Assembly (NCBI GenBank): GCA_963781595.1
Contig: CAWAGG010000006.1
Span: forward strand, 744,001 to 808,000
From: JBEDUK01 sp963781595
GTDB taxonomy: Bacteria; Actinomycetota; UBA4738
Direction: 5' to 3'
Length of the DNA stretch: 64,000 bases
Shown here: positions 42,386 through 53,242 of the stretch, piece by piece
How the letters are laid out: each line of letters starts with the position of its first letter
Position numbering within the stretch: the first letter of the stretch is position 1
Translations under genes and position numbers: made by a program
The notes under the pieces: model-generated
Database searches by the model: none
What the model saw: only the letters and a program-made list of their open reading frames with translations
What the model was told of the DNA's origin: nothing

Positions 42386-43285
42386 CTAGGCGTGCATCGC
42401 GCCCTCGTGGCTCCGATGCTCCGGCGCCTCGAGCTGGAACGTGGAGTGTTCGACGTCGAAGTGCTCGCCGACGCAGTCCTTCAGCGCGTCGAGCAACCTC
42501 CCAGCGTCGGCCTCGGGCGCCTTGACCACGTGCACCGACACGACGTTCACCCCGCTCGTGATCGTCCACGCGTGGAGGTCGTGCACGTCGAGCACGCCGG
42601 GTACTTCGGCCAGGTGCCGCCGGACCTCGTCCAGGTCCATCCCGCGCGGCGTGGCCTCGAGCAGCACGTCGACCGTGTCGCGGAGCAGGCGCCAGGTCCG
42701 CGGGATGATGAACGCTGCGATCAGGATCGAGGCGATCGGGTCGATCCGTTCGAACCCGGTCGTCGCGATCACGATGCCGGCCACGATCACCGCCGCCGCG
42801 CCCAGCGCGTCGGACAGCACCTCCAGGAACGCGGCGCGGAGGTTCATGTTCGACGCCTGCCGTCGCCGCAGGAGCATGAGCGACGCGCCGTTCCCGATCA
42901 GCGCGACGACGCCGAACGCGGCGACGACCCAGCCGTCCACGTCGGGCGGCGACGCCAGGCGACGGAGGGCCTCCACCAGGATCGCGATCGCGATGACGAA
43001 CAGCAGGACCGCGTTCGCGAACGCCGCCAGGATCTCGAAGCGCTGATGGCCGAACGTCCTCGCGGCGCTTGGCGGCCTGCGCGCGACGCGCATCGCCAGC
43101 AGCGAGAGGCCCATGCCGGACGCGTCGGCCAGGACGTGCCCCGCGTCGGCGAGCAGCGCGAGGCTCCCGGCGATCAGGCCGCCGATCACCTGGATCACCA
43201 GCATCGCGCAGGAGATCGCGAAGACGGCGGCGAGGCGCTTCCGGTCCTCGGCGGTCCGGTCCGTCCCGTTGTCGTCGGCAGCCAT
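42386..43285 (-). CDS. Cation diffusion facilitator (CzcD/ZitB type)
   Basis: 299 residues, six membrane helices. The metal sites are present: HVLAD at 50-54 (His50, Asp54) in helix 2 and EVLSDALG with Asp near 158 in helix 5. A C-terminal cytoplasmic domain with DVHDLHAWTITSG near 230 binds further metal. CDF proteins export zinc or related cations by proton exchange, opposing the importer in the same block. A His-rich tail (HRSHEGAMHA) ends the protein. ATG 43285 starts the gene. It is on the same strand as the importer operon, upstream of its palindrome. Confidence 0.94.
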   Translation of the reverse strand: MAADDNGTDRTAEDRKRLAAVFAISCAMLVIQVIGGLIAGSLALLADAGHVLADASGMGLSLLAMRVARRPPSAARTFGHQRFEILAAFANAVLLFVIAIAILVEALRRLASPPDVDGWVVAAFGVVALIGNGASLMLLRRRQASNMNLRAAFLEVLSDALGAAAVIVAGIVIATTGFERIDPIASILIAAFIIPRTWRLLRDTVDVLLEATPRGMDLDEVRRHLAEVPGVLDVHDLHAWTITSGVNVVSVHVVKAPEADAGRLLDALKDCVGEHFDVEHSTFQLEAPEHRSHEGAMHA

Positions 43286-43315
43286 CGTTCGTGGATGGTA
43301 AACCAGGTTGACGAA

Positions 43316-44302
43316 CTACAACAGCGGCGTGAGCGCGCCTTCGATCTCCGCGGCCGTGACCGGCCCTTCGTACTTCGCGCGGATGACGCCGTCGCCGGCG
43401 ATCACGAACACCCAGGGTTCGGTCTCCAGGTGCCATGCCTTGAACGGCGCCGACTGGTTCTCGAACGTGGCAGCGGGCGGTGCGTGGTCGGGTCCTGGCA
43501 GGAACTCCTCGACGTGGATGAAGTTCGCCTTCGAGCCGTGCTTCTGCGAAACGAGGATCACCTCGTCGGTGACGGGGCCGCAGAGCTGGCTCGCGCAGAG
43601 CAGTGGCGTGGAGAACACCACGACCGTCGGCTTGCCGTTCTTCAGGGCCTTGTCCAGCGAGATCGCGTGCAAATGGTCCACGGGCGTGCGCGTGCAGATC
43701 TCCGCGATCGCGGCGTCGGTCGTCGCGACCGGCGTCTTCACCGACGTCGCCTTCGATCCGACGGGGTTGGGGAGGTTCTCCGCCACGGGCAGGGCCGCGG
43801 TGCCGAACCCGACGTCCGAGCCGTTCGGGACCTGGACGCCGATCAGCCAGTTGCCCGCCGACGGAAGCGTGACCTCCGCCGCGTACGTGCCGGGCAGCAC
43901 GCTCTTCGGCGACGTGTCGTGCGTGAGGTCGTAGGCGGTGAACGGGTACCAGGTGGCGGGCGAGGGCCCGATCGTAGGTGAGGTCTGGTCGGTGGCGGCC
44001 CAGACCTGCGGCGCTCCGCCCGTGAGCAAGCCGCCCTGCGTCGAGACGTCGAAGGCGAACCGGACCTTCCCGGGGCTCACCGGGGTGTTCGAGGAGAGCA
44101 CGGACAGCTGCTGGGCGCCCTTCGCCAGGTCGTCGAAGGTCATGTCGCCGCTCGCCGTCGCCGTCGCCGTCGCCGTCGCATCGGCGGGCCTCGGACCCGA
44201 GCTCGTGCACGCGACGCCCAGCAGCGCCAGGCCGACGGTTCCGAGGAACTCGCGGCGGGAGGGCTTCCAGGGTCGTCCGGGCATCGTCTCCGAGTCGGTC
44301 AT
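43316..44302 (-). CDS. Tat-type lipoprotein with thioredoxin-like domain
   Basis: 328 residues. A twin-Arg segment PSRREFLG followed by GLALLGVAC (lipobox, Cys32) indicates export by Tat and lipid anchoring. Residues about 50-170 are beta-rich (RFAFDVSTQGG, WLIGVQVP). From about 210 a thioredoxin-like fold follows: KPTVVVFSTPLLCASQLCGP, with Cys pair spaced CxxxxC instead of CxxC, and EPWVFVIAGDGVI near the end. It may be a redox or metallochaperone-like protein outside the membrane. ATG 44302 was used; ATG 44284 is an alternative. It is divergent from rpiA. Low-complexity GTCGCC repeats encode an Ala/Thr stretch after the lipobox. Confidence 0.78.
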   Translation of the reverse strand: MTDSETMPGRPWKPSRREFLGTVGLALLGVACTSSGPRPADATATATATASGDMTFDDLAKGAQQLSVLSSNTPVSPGKVRFAFDVSTQGGLLTGGAPQVWAATDQTSPTIGPSPATWYPFTAYDLTHDTSPKSVLPGTYAAEVTLPSAGNWLIGVQVPNGSDVGFGTAALPVAENLPNPVGSKATSVKTPVATTDAAIAEICTRTPVDHLHAISLDKALKNGKPTVVVFSTPLLCASQLCGPVTDEVILVSQKHGSKANFIHVEEFLPGPDHAPPAATFENQSAPFKAWHLETEPWVFVIAGDGVIRAKYEGPVTAAEIEGALTPLL

Positions 44303-44362
44303 CGCGCGGAACAGCCTACCGGCCGGGTTCGGGAGCGCCAGGGGGGTAGCATCCGTCCCGTC

Positions 44363-45025
44363 ATGGACGCGCCGGATCCCAGGGACGCGGAGAAGCGCGC
44401 CGTCGCGGAGGCGGCCGCCGACGAGGTCCAGGGCGGCATGCTCGTCGGGCTCGGGACCGGGAGCACCGTGGCGCTGTTCCTCCCCGCGCTCGCCCGCCGG
44501 GCGCTGCGGATCACGTGCGTCGCCACGTCGCCCGAGACCGAGGCCGCGGCCGCGGCGCTCGGGCTCACCGTCGTCGGGTTCGACGCGATCGAACGGCTCG
44601 ACATCGCGGTGGACGGTGCCGACCAGGTCGACCCCGGCCGCTGGCTGGTCAAGGGCGGCCACGGCGCGCAGACGCGCGAGAAGATCGTGGCCGCCGCCGC
44701 CCAACGGTTCGTCGCGATCGTGTCGTCCGACAAGCTCGTCGACCGCGTGGGCGCGCCGATCCCGCTCGAGGTGATGCGGTTCGGGCTGGCGGCGACCGTG
44801 CGCGCCCTGGGCGCGATCGGGCCCTGCAGGGTCCGCGATCCCGATGCCTCGGGGTCGCCGGACGGCAACGTGATCGTCGACTACCTGGGCGAGGTCGCGG
44901 ACCCGGCCACGCTCGCGGGTGCGTTCGAACGGACCCCTGGCCTGGTCGAACACGGTCTGTTCCCGCCGGCCATGGTGGCCGAGGTCATCGCCGCGGATCC
45001 GGACGGGGCCATCCGGCGCCTGTAG
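44363..45025 (+). CDS. rpiA: Ribose-5-phosphate isomerase A
   Basis: 220 residues, the normal RpiA length. GLGTGST at 29-35, VDGADQVD near 83, KGGHGAQTREK near 95 and SSDKLV near 113 are the four RpiA signatures; one Gly of the usual KGGGGA is His. EHGLF near 198 supplies the end motif. It interconverts ribose-5-phosphate and ribulose-5-phosphate in the pentose phosphate pathway. The start ATG at 44363 lies 60 bp from the divergent lipoprotein gene. It is convergent with the mannosyltransferase gene. Confidence 0.94.
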   Translation: MDAPDPRDAEKRAVAEAAADEVQGGMLVGLGTGSTVALFLPALARRALRITCVATSPETEAAAAALGLTVVGFDAIERLDIAVDGADQVDPGRWLVKGGHGAQTREKIVAAAAQRFVAIVSSDKLVDRVGAPIPLEVMRFGLAATVRALGAIGPCRVRDPDASGSPDGNVIVDYLGEVADPATLAGAFERTPGLVEHGLFPPAMVAEVIAADPDGAIRRL

Positions 45026-45040
45026 AGGGTCGGCTCCGCG

Positions 45041-46633
45041 TCAGACCCAGCTGGGCATCCACATCCGGATGTGCCACGCGTTCCACGACGTGATCATGCC
45101 GATCAGGATCGGCCAGAAGAACGCGAAGACCGCGACGGACAGGAACACCGCCGCGGCGGCGAGCCACGCCCCGTTCCGCTCCCGGGCGCCGAAGCGCAGG
45201 GCGGACACGTCGCGGAGCGCGTAGACGATCGCCAGCACGAGGAACGGCGTGATCGGCGTCATGTAGAACAGGAAGCTCGTGCGCTTCGCCAGGAACCACG
45301 GGAAGTACTGGCACGCGACCGCGATGATCACCATGCCGGCCCGCCAGCGGCGCTTCCAGATCCACGCGTAGCCCGCGTAGAGGAACGACGGGATGCTCAG
45401 CCAGAACACGAGCGGGTTCCCCATGCCGATGATCGCCTGCGCGGTGATGCAGGTGTTCACGTTCGCCTTCTGCGGGCACTGGAAGAAGTAGGCAACGGGG
45501 CGGAGCATCAGGATCCACTTCCAGGCCGGTGAGGCGTACGGGTGCGGGCTCCGCAGGCCCAGCGAGAAGTCGGCCATCTGACGCTGGAGCGCGATCCACT
45601 GCTTCCACTGGTCGAATCCCCATCCGCCGTGGCCGACGAACCAGCGCACGTAGGAGGCCGCGTAGACGACGATCGGGATCACGATCAGCAGCAGGAAGAT
45701 GCCGAAGGCCTCGTCCCGGAACGCCTCCCAGGTCGGATGGTCGTACCCGGCGCGCTTGCGGCGGGTCCGCTCCCACGCGAAGGTCAGGACGATCCCGCCG
45801 ATCAGCGCGGTCGCCCCCGACCACTTGGTCGCGGCCGCCAGGCCGAACGCGACCCCGGCCGCGAGCCGCCAGGGCCGCAGGACCGGCGAGGGCACCGGGT
45901 CGGGCGGCAGGTCCAGGAGCAGTTCGGTGGTCGACCGTGCGACGGGCATCGGGGTTCGCCTGCCGATCCAACGTCGGTCGAGAAGCACGAACAGGAACCC
46001 GGCCACCGCGAACAGCGCGACGAAGATGTCCAGCATCGAGATGCGGGATTGGACGAGGTTCAGGTTCTCGGTCGCCAGGAGGATGCCCGCGGCGTACCCC
46101 CAGACGACGCCCTCGAAGAGCTTCCACGCGAGGACCGCGAGCAACAGGACCGACAGCGTGCCGGCGAGGGCGGAGGCGAAGCGCCAGCCGAGCTCGTCGT
46201 TGCCGAACACGCGGATCGACAGTGCGATCAGCTCGCGCCCGACCGGCGGATGGACCGTGACGGTCTGTTCCGTCGGGTTGTCCAGCGCGCACTGCTTGTA
46301 GGGATACCCCGCGTCGAAGCAGCCGTCCTTCGCGTAGTAGACCTCGTCGAACACGTAGCCCCTCGGCGTGGTCAGGTGGTAGAAGCGCAGGCCGCCGGCG
46401 AGGGCGGTCACGATCAGCAGCATCGCCCACGGCGCCAGGTACCAGGGCGTTCGCTGGAACCGTTCGACCCGCGTGCCGAAGACGAACCCGTCGTCGAGCA
46501 CCGGCGCGGGAGCGGCCGGGGCTTGAGGCTCGTCGACGCCCGGGCGGGGTGGTGCGACGTCCGGCAGCGCGGTCCAACCGGCGCCGGTCGGAACGGGCGC
46601 GTCGGGGCGAGCGACGTCGGAAGGGTGGTCCAT
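45041..46633 (-). CDS. Dolichyl-phosphate-mannose-protein mannosyltransferase family (PMT)
   Basis: 530 residues with eleven or so helices. The cytosolic N-terminus is Pro-rich; PRGYVFDEVYYAKD near 90-103 contains the catalytic DE pair of GT39 enzymes, and HPPVGRELIAL near 128 is the second motif. The C-terminal part (LFYMTPITPFLVL, near 455) is typical of bacterial Pmt. These enzymes O-mannosylate exported proteins from polyprenyl-phosphate-mannose and occur widely in actinobacteria. ATG 46633 opens the gene, divergent from rsmI by 75 bp. It is convergent with rpiA (15-bp gap). Confidence 0.93.
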   Translation of the reverse strand: MDHPSDVARPDAPVPTGAGWTALPDVAPPRPGVDEPQAPAAPAPVLDDGFVFGTRVERFQRTPWYLAPWAMLLIVTALAGGLRFYHLTTPRGYVFDEVYYAKDGCFDAGYPYKQCALDNPTEQTVTVHPPVGRELIALSIRVFGNDELGWRFASALAGTLSVLLLAVLAWKLFEGVVWGYAAGILLATENLNLVQSRISMLDIFVALFAVAGFLFVLLDRRWIGRRTPMPVARSTTELLLDLPPDPVPSPVLRPWRLAAGVAFGLAAATKWSGATALIGGIVLTFAWERTRRKRAGYDHPTWEAFRDEAFGIFLLLIVIPIVVYAASYVRWFVGHGGWGFDQWKQWIALQRQMADFSLGLRSPHPYASPAWKWILMLRPVAYFFQCPQKANVNTCITAQAIIGMGNPLVFWLSIPSFLYAGYAWIWKRRWRAGMVIIAVACQYFPWFLAKRTSFLFYMTPITPFLVLAIVYALRDVSALRFGARERNGAWLAAAAVFLSVAVFAFFWPILIGMITSWNAWHIRMWMPSWV

Positions 46634-46708
46634 CGGTTGCGGATGAGGATAGTCGTGGCCCGCGCCTCGGACGGGAGGACCGCGGCCGAGGTTCCGTTCC
46701 GTGCGAGC

Positions 46709-47587
46709 ATGCCCGTGATGACCGGGACGCTGTTCGTCGTTGGGACGCCGATCGGGAACCTCGGAGACCTGAGCGACCGGGCCCGCGAAACGCTTGTTCG
46801 CGTGCGCGTCGTCGCCGCGGAGGACACGCGGCGGACCGGGCGGCTGCTGAAGGGCTTCGGCGCGTCGCCCAGGCTCGTGTCGTTCTTCGCGGGGAACGAG
46901 GCCTCGCGTGTGCCCTCGCTGCTCGCGATGCTGCAGGACGGAACGGATGTCGCGCTCGTGACCGATGCAGGGATGCCGGGCGTCTCAGATCCCGGGTACG
47001 CGCTGGTGGCGGCCTGCGTCGAGGCCGGCGTCCCGGTCGACGTCATCCCGGGGCCGTCGGCGGTGCTGACGGCGCTGGTGATCAGCGGGCTCCCGAGCGA
47101 GCGGTTCGTCTTCGAAGGGTTCCTGCCGCGGTCGGGTCGCGCGCGTGGGGAGCGGCTGGCCGCCCTCGCCGGAGAGCCGCGGACGATCGTGCTGTTCGAG
47201 TCGCCCAAGCGCGTAGCGGCGGCGCTCGGCGATCTGCTGCGCGCGTGCGGGGATCGTCGTGCGGTCGTCGCGCGCGAGCTGACGAAGCTCCACCAGGAGG
47301 TCCTTCGGGGGACGCTCTCGGACCTGATCGACACGGTCGCCGGACGCGAACTGAAGGGCGAGGTGGTGCTCGTGGTCGAAGGACGGCGTGGCCCGGCCGC
47401 GCCCGGGACGATGGAGGATGCGCTCGGAGCGGCGCGTGCGGCGATCGCCGGCGGCGCCCGGACCCGCGAGGCCGCGAAGTCCGCAGCCGCGGCTACCGGC
47501 CTGCCCGCGCGCGAGATCTACGCCGCGCTCGTGACCCCTGCGGCCGAGCCGTCGGGTTCGTTCGAACCGCGCGGCTCCTCGGACTGA
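46709..47587 (+). CDS. rsmI: 16S rRNA 2'-O-ribose C1402 methyltransferase
   Basis: 292 residues of the tetrapyrrole methylase fold. LFVVGTPIGNLGDLS near 7-21, AEDTRRTGRLL near 38, TDAGMPGVSDPG near 80 and FEGFLPR near 137 are the RsmI signatures. It methylates the ribose of C1402 in 16S rRNA. It begins the cluster rsmI-metG-tatD-rsmA-ispE, an order common in actinobacteria. ATG 46709 was taken; ATG 46718 is equally possible. The C-terminus is Ala-rich (AAAATGLPAREIYAAL) as is usual. Confidence 0.94.
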   Translation: MPVMTGTLFVVGTPIGNLGDLSDRARETLVRVRVVAAEDTRRTGRLLKGFGASPRLVSFFAGNEASRVPSLLAMLQDGTDVALVTDAGMPGVSDPGYALVAACVEAGVPVDVIPGPSAVLTALVISGLPSERFVFEGFLPRSGRARGERLAALAGEPRTIVLFESPKRVAAALGDLLRACGDRRAVVARELTKLHQEVLRGTLSDLIDTVAGRELKGEVVLVVEGRRGPAAPGTMEDALGAARAAIAGGARTREAAKSAAAATGLPAREIYAALVTPAAEPSGSFEPRGSSD

Positions 47588-47652
47588 CGACGCGGCGTGA
47601 CGTCCGGTGCCCGGACGGTCGGCGTTCCGCCACCGCCTATGATGGCCCGACC

Positions 47653-49188
<1,536 letters not shown>

Positions 49189-49199
49189 GCCCGGCTCCG

Positions 49200-50014
<815 letters not shown>

Positions 50015-50018
<4 letters not shown>

Positions 50019-50893
50019 CCGGAACGGCGCGGCGGACGGCTCCGGCCGGGCTGACCCCGAGCGCGGTGCGGGAGCTCGCCCGGCGCCACGGCATCCGTCC
50101 TCGCAAGGCGCTCGGGCAGCACTTCCTGATCGAACCGGCCCTGGCGCGCCGGATCGGCGAGCTGGCCGGCGTTCGACCCGGCGACCACGTGGTCGAGGTC
50201 GGCCCGGGGCTCGGCTCGCTGACCGTGGCCTTGGCCGCCGCCGGCGCGAACGTCGTGGCGGTGGAGGCCGATCCGCGCCTGGTGCCGGCACTGGAGGACG
50301 CGATCGAGCCGTGGGCCGACCGCGTCCGGGTGGTTCGGGCCGACGCGCTCTCGGTGGATTGGGCCGACGAGCTCCGCGACGCGGGGCCGTGGGCGATGGT
50401 CGCGAACCTCCCGTACAACGTGAGCGTCCCTGTCGTGCTCCGCGCGCTGGAGGAGGAGCCGCGGCTCGAACGCCTCTTGGTCATGGTCCAGCGCGAGGTG
50501 GGCGAACGCCTCGCCGCGCGCCCGGGCGACGAGCAGTTCGGCGCCGTCAGCCTCCGGGTCGCGTACTTCGCCGACGCGAAGGTCCTGCGGAAGGTGGCGC
50601 GGTCGGTCTTCTGGCCGCAGCCGAACGTCGACTCGGTGCTCGTGCTGCTCGAACGCCGCCCGCCCCCCGTGGACGCGGACCCCGCGCGGTTGTTCGAGCT
50701 GATCCGGGTCGCGTTCGCCGAGCGCCGCAAGACGATGCGCAACGCCCTGGCGCGGTTCGGCCTGACACGGGATCAAGCGGACGCGGCGCTGGGCGCGTGC
50801 GGGATCGCGCCGTCCGCCCGTCCGGAGACGCTCGGCCTGGAGGCGTTCGCCCAACTCGTCAACCAGGTTGACGGATCGTGTGGGTCGCCGTGA
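50015..50893 (+). CDS. rsmA: 16S rRNA dimethyladenosine transferase
   Basis: 292 residues. RKALGQHFLIEP near 30, VEVGPGLGSLT near 67 (SAM motif I), VEADPRLV near 88 and MVANLPYNVSV near 128 (NLPY catalytic motif) define RsmA/KsgA. It dimethylates two adjacent adenines near the 3' end of 16S rRNA. Its GTG overlaps the tatD stop, and its stop overlaps the likely GTG of ispE. Length and C-terminal domain (RKTMRNALARFG) are normal. Confidence 0.95.
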
Positions 50894-51830
50894 ACGGACC
50901 GGAGTCGAACACGGTCGAGCTGCAGGCTCGAGCGAAGCTGAACCCGTTCCTCCGGGTCCTCGGGCGGCGCGACGACGGCTACCACGAGCTGGAGACGCTG
51001 ATCCTGCCCGTCTCGCTCGCCGACGGGGTCCGGGTGCACGCGTACGCCGATCCGTCGATGTTCCGGACGCTCTCGCTGTCGCTCGACGTAACCGGCGAGC
51101 CACACCTGACGCGCGGCGTGCCGGTCGACGAGACGAACCTCGCGATGCGTGCCGCCGCGGCTCTCGCGGAGGCCGTGGGACCGAGAGGGTTCGCGGAGAT
51201 CATGCTGGAGAAGCGGATCCCCCACGCCGCGGGCCTCGGCGGGGGAAGCGCCGACGCCGCGGCGGTGCTCCGAGCGCTCGACGGGCTATGGGGCGCCGCG
51301 CTCGACGTCGGTGAGCTCTGGCGAGATCGGCGCGCGCGTCGGGTCGGACGTCCCGGCGATGTTGGCGGACGGGCCGGTCGTGGCCCGTGGTCGAGGTGAA
51401 CGCGTCGAACCCGTCGCAGGCGTCGCGGCGTTCGACTGGATCCTCGTGACGTTCCCGTTCGGGGTCCGAACGCAGGACGCGTTCGGGTGGTGGGACGAGG
51501 ACGGTGGGGTGTGCGGCCGGGACCCGGAGGCGGTGATCTCGCCGCGCGTACCGGGGACCCGATGGCCCTCGGGCCGTCGCTGTTCAACGACCTGGAGGAT
51601 CCGGTCGTCCGGCGGCATCCGGAGATCGGCGCGGTGAAGGGGCTCCTCGTCGGGGCCGGCCTGCCCGGAGCGGTGCTGTGCGGGAGCGGCGCCAGCGTCG
51701 CGGGCCTGGTTCCGGCCGACCTGGCGCGCGAGGCGTCGCCGAGGAACTCCTCGACGCGGCGAGCGCCCTCGCGGGTCGCCGGGCGCTGCTGGTGCGGTCG
51801 ATCGGGAGTCCTGAGGGCGGGAAGCGATGA
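50890..51830 (+). CDS. ispE: 4-diphosphocytidyl-2-C-methyl-D-erythritol kinase, three apparent frameshifts
   Basis: ARAKLNPFLRVLGRRDDGYH near the start and GLGGGSADAAAV near 120 are IspE/GHMP-kinase motifs. The reading then changes frame three times: near 51315 (an extra base restores VGSDVPAMLADG), near 51551 (a missing base before ARTGDPMALGPSLFNDLED) and near 51740 (a missing base before AEELLDAASALAGRR). Put together the pieces make a full-length IspE ending at the TGA at 51828. IspE phosphorylates CDP-methylerythritol in the MEP pathway of isoprenoid synthesis and is usually essential, so errors in the sequence are more likely than a dead gene. The start GTG 50890 overlaps the rsmA stop; GTG 50878 is an alternative. 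Confidence 0.8.
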
Positions 51831-53023
51831 GCGAACGGGAGACCCTGGTCCTGACGAACGCCCACGTGCTCGACGGCGTGGGTGGCGAGCTCCATCGCGC
51901 CACGGTACGCGTGGTCGGTGACCGGATCGCTTCGGTCGCCGGCGACGACCGGGGCGCCGCGGCCGCTCCGGCGGCCACGGTCATCGACCTGGCCGGCGCG
52001 ACGCTGATACCCGGGCTGATCGACGCGCACGTGCACCTCTGCTCCTACGACACGCTCCCGGGACCGCTCCGCGGCGAGGCGCCCCATCCGCGGGAGCTCC
52101 GCGCGTTCGAGCTGGCGAACGACGCCAGCGCGTTCCTCGCGATGGGCATCACGACGATCCGGGACGTCGGCAGCGTCGACGATCACGCTCTGCTGCTTCG
52201 CGCGGCGACCCGCGCCGGCCTCTGCCCAGGACCGAGGATCCTCACGTGCGGACGGATCGTCAGCGCGACTTCGCCGGGCGGTGTCATCTTCGGCACGATG
52301 TACCGCGAGGCGGACGGCCCCGACGAGATGCGCAAGGCGGTCCGCGAACAGCTCCGGCGCGGGGCGGACTTCGTCAAGGTCATGGCGACCGGCGCGCGTT
52401 CGGTGGTGCTGGAGGATCCAGAGCCCGCGCAGCTCACGCGGGACGAGCTCGAGGCGGTCGTCGACGAGGCGCACCGGATCGGCGTCCGGGTCGCCGCCCA
52501 CGCCGAGGGCCTGGGGGGTGCGCGTCTCGCGGTCGAGGCGGGCGTCGACACGATCGAACACGGCCTGTCGCTCCACCGTGAGCCGGCACTCCTGGACCGG
52601 ATGGCCGAACGCGGTATCGTCCTGGTCCCGACCTTGAGTACGTTCCACGACGTCGCCGAGACGCACGCGGCCAAGTACCCGGCGCCGTTGGTCGAACAGG
52701 CGGAACGCCAGCGCGAGGAGGCGTATCGAACCCTGGTCGCGGCGCGCGGCGCGGGCGTGACGCTGGCGATGGGGTTCGACAGCTATCCGGCGGGCGGGGA
52801 CGCGCTGGAGCTGGTGCGCATGGTCGCCGGGGGCCTCTCGCCGATGGAGGGGGTCGTCGCCGCCACGAGCGGTTCGGCCCGGGCGTGCGGGCTCGACGAC
52901 GTGGGGGTGATCCGGCCGGGCGCGGTCGCCGACCTGGTGGTCGTCGACGGCGACCCGCTCGACGACGTGGCGACCCTGACCGACCGCGACCGGATCCTGC
53001 GGGTGATCCAGGCCGGCGACTGA
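51827..53023 (+). CDS. Amidohydrolase family protein
   Basis: 398 residues. IDLAGATLIPGLIDAHVHL near 52-70 has the HxH metal motif. KVMATG near 185 holds the Lys position typical of a carboxylated ligand, VAAHAEG near 225 and IEHGL near 244 add His ligands, and MGFDSYPAG near 315 the last Asp. It resembles the imidazolonepropionase/prolidase-like branch (Xaa-Pro dipeptidase-like amidohydrolases), cutting cyclic amides or dipeptides; substrate unknown. ATG 51827 overlaps the reconstructed ispE stop (ATGA), so it is in that operon. Confidence 0.88.
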   Translation: MSERETLVLTNAHVLDGVGGELHRATVRVVGDRIASVAGDDRGAAAAPAATVIDLAGATLIPGLIDAHVHLCSYDTLPGPLRGEAPHPRELRAFELANDASAFLAMGITTIRDVGSVDDHALLLRAATRAGLCPGPRILTCGRIVSATSPGGVIFGTMYREADGPDEMRKAVREQLRRGADFVKVMATGARSVVLEDPEPAQLTRDELEAVVDEAHRIGVRVAAHAEGLGGARLAVEAGVDTIEHGLSLHREPALLDRMAERGIVLVPTLSTFHDVAETHAAKYPAPLVEQAERQREEAYRTLVAARGAGVTLAMGFDSYPAGGDALELVRMVAGGLSPMEGVVAATSGSARACGLDDVGVIRPGAVADLVVVDGDPLDDVATLTDRDRILRVIQAGD

Positions 53024-53044
53024 CGTCGTCGGCGGGCCGGTCGG

Positions 53045-53115
53045 CTGGGCCCCCGCGATTCGAACGCGGATCTCCGGGACCAAAACCCGGCGTCCTGCCG
53101 TTGGACGAAGGCCCA
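53045..53115 (-). tRNA. tRNA-Gln (TTG)
   Basis: Cloverleaf on the minus strand. Acceptor TGGGCCT pairs with GGGCCCA, D arm TCGTCCAACGGCAGGAC, anticodon stem CCGGG/CCCGG with loop TTTTGGT (anticodon TTG), T arm CCGCGTTCGAATCGCGG. The discriminator is G, as expected for tRNA-Gln. CCA is not encoded (CCG follows). Confidence 0.94.
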
Positions 53116-53242
53116 CCGGCGCGACGGAGCGCGCCGCGAACGATCATCCCATGATCGATCCGCCCGTCCGTGGCGGACCCACCCGCGGCCGCATTCCCTG
53201 CGAGAATGTCCGTCCCCCGAGCGAAGGACGCGAGCGAGCAGG

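Noticed and set aside
40757..43981. 1074-codon plus-strand open frame across the metal genes
   Set aside because: It crosses several well-supported minus-strand genes and reads as Arg/Asp/Glu/His-rich low-information sequence typical of high-GC shadows.
44150..44200. GTCGCC hexamer run as a phase-variable repeat
   Set aside because: Only a few imperfect units, in frame, encoding an Ala/Thr linker after a lipobox; length changes would not shift the frame.
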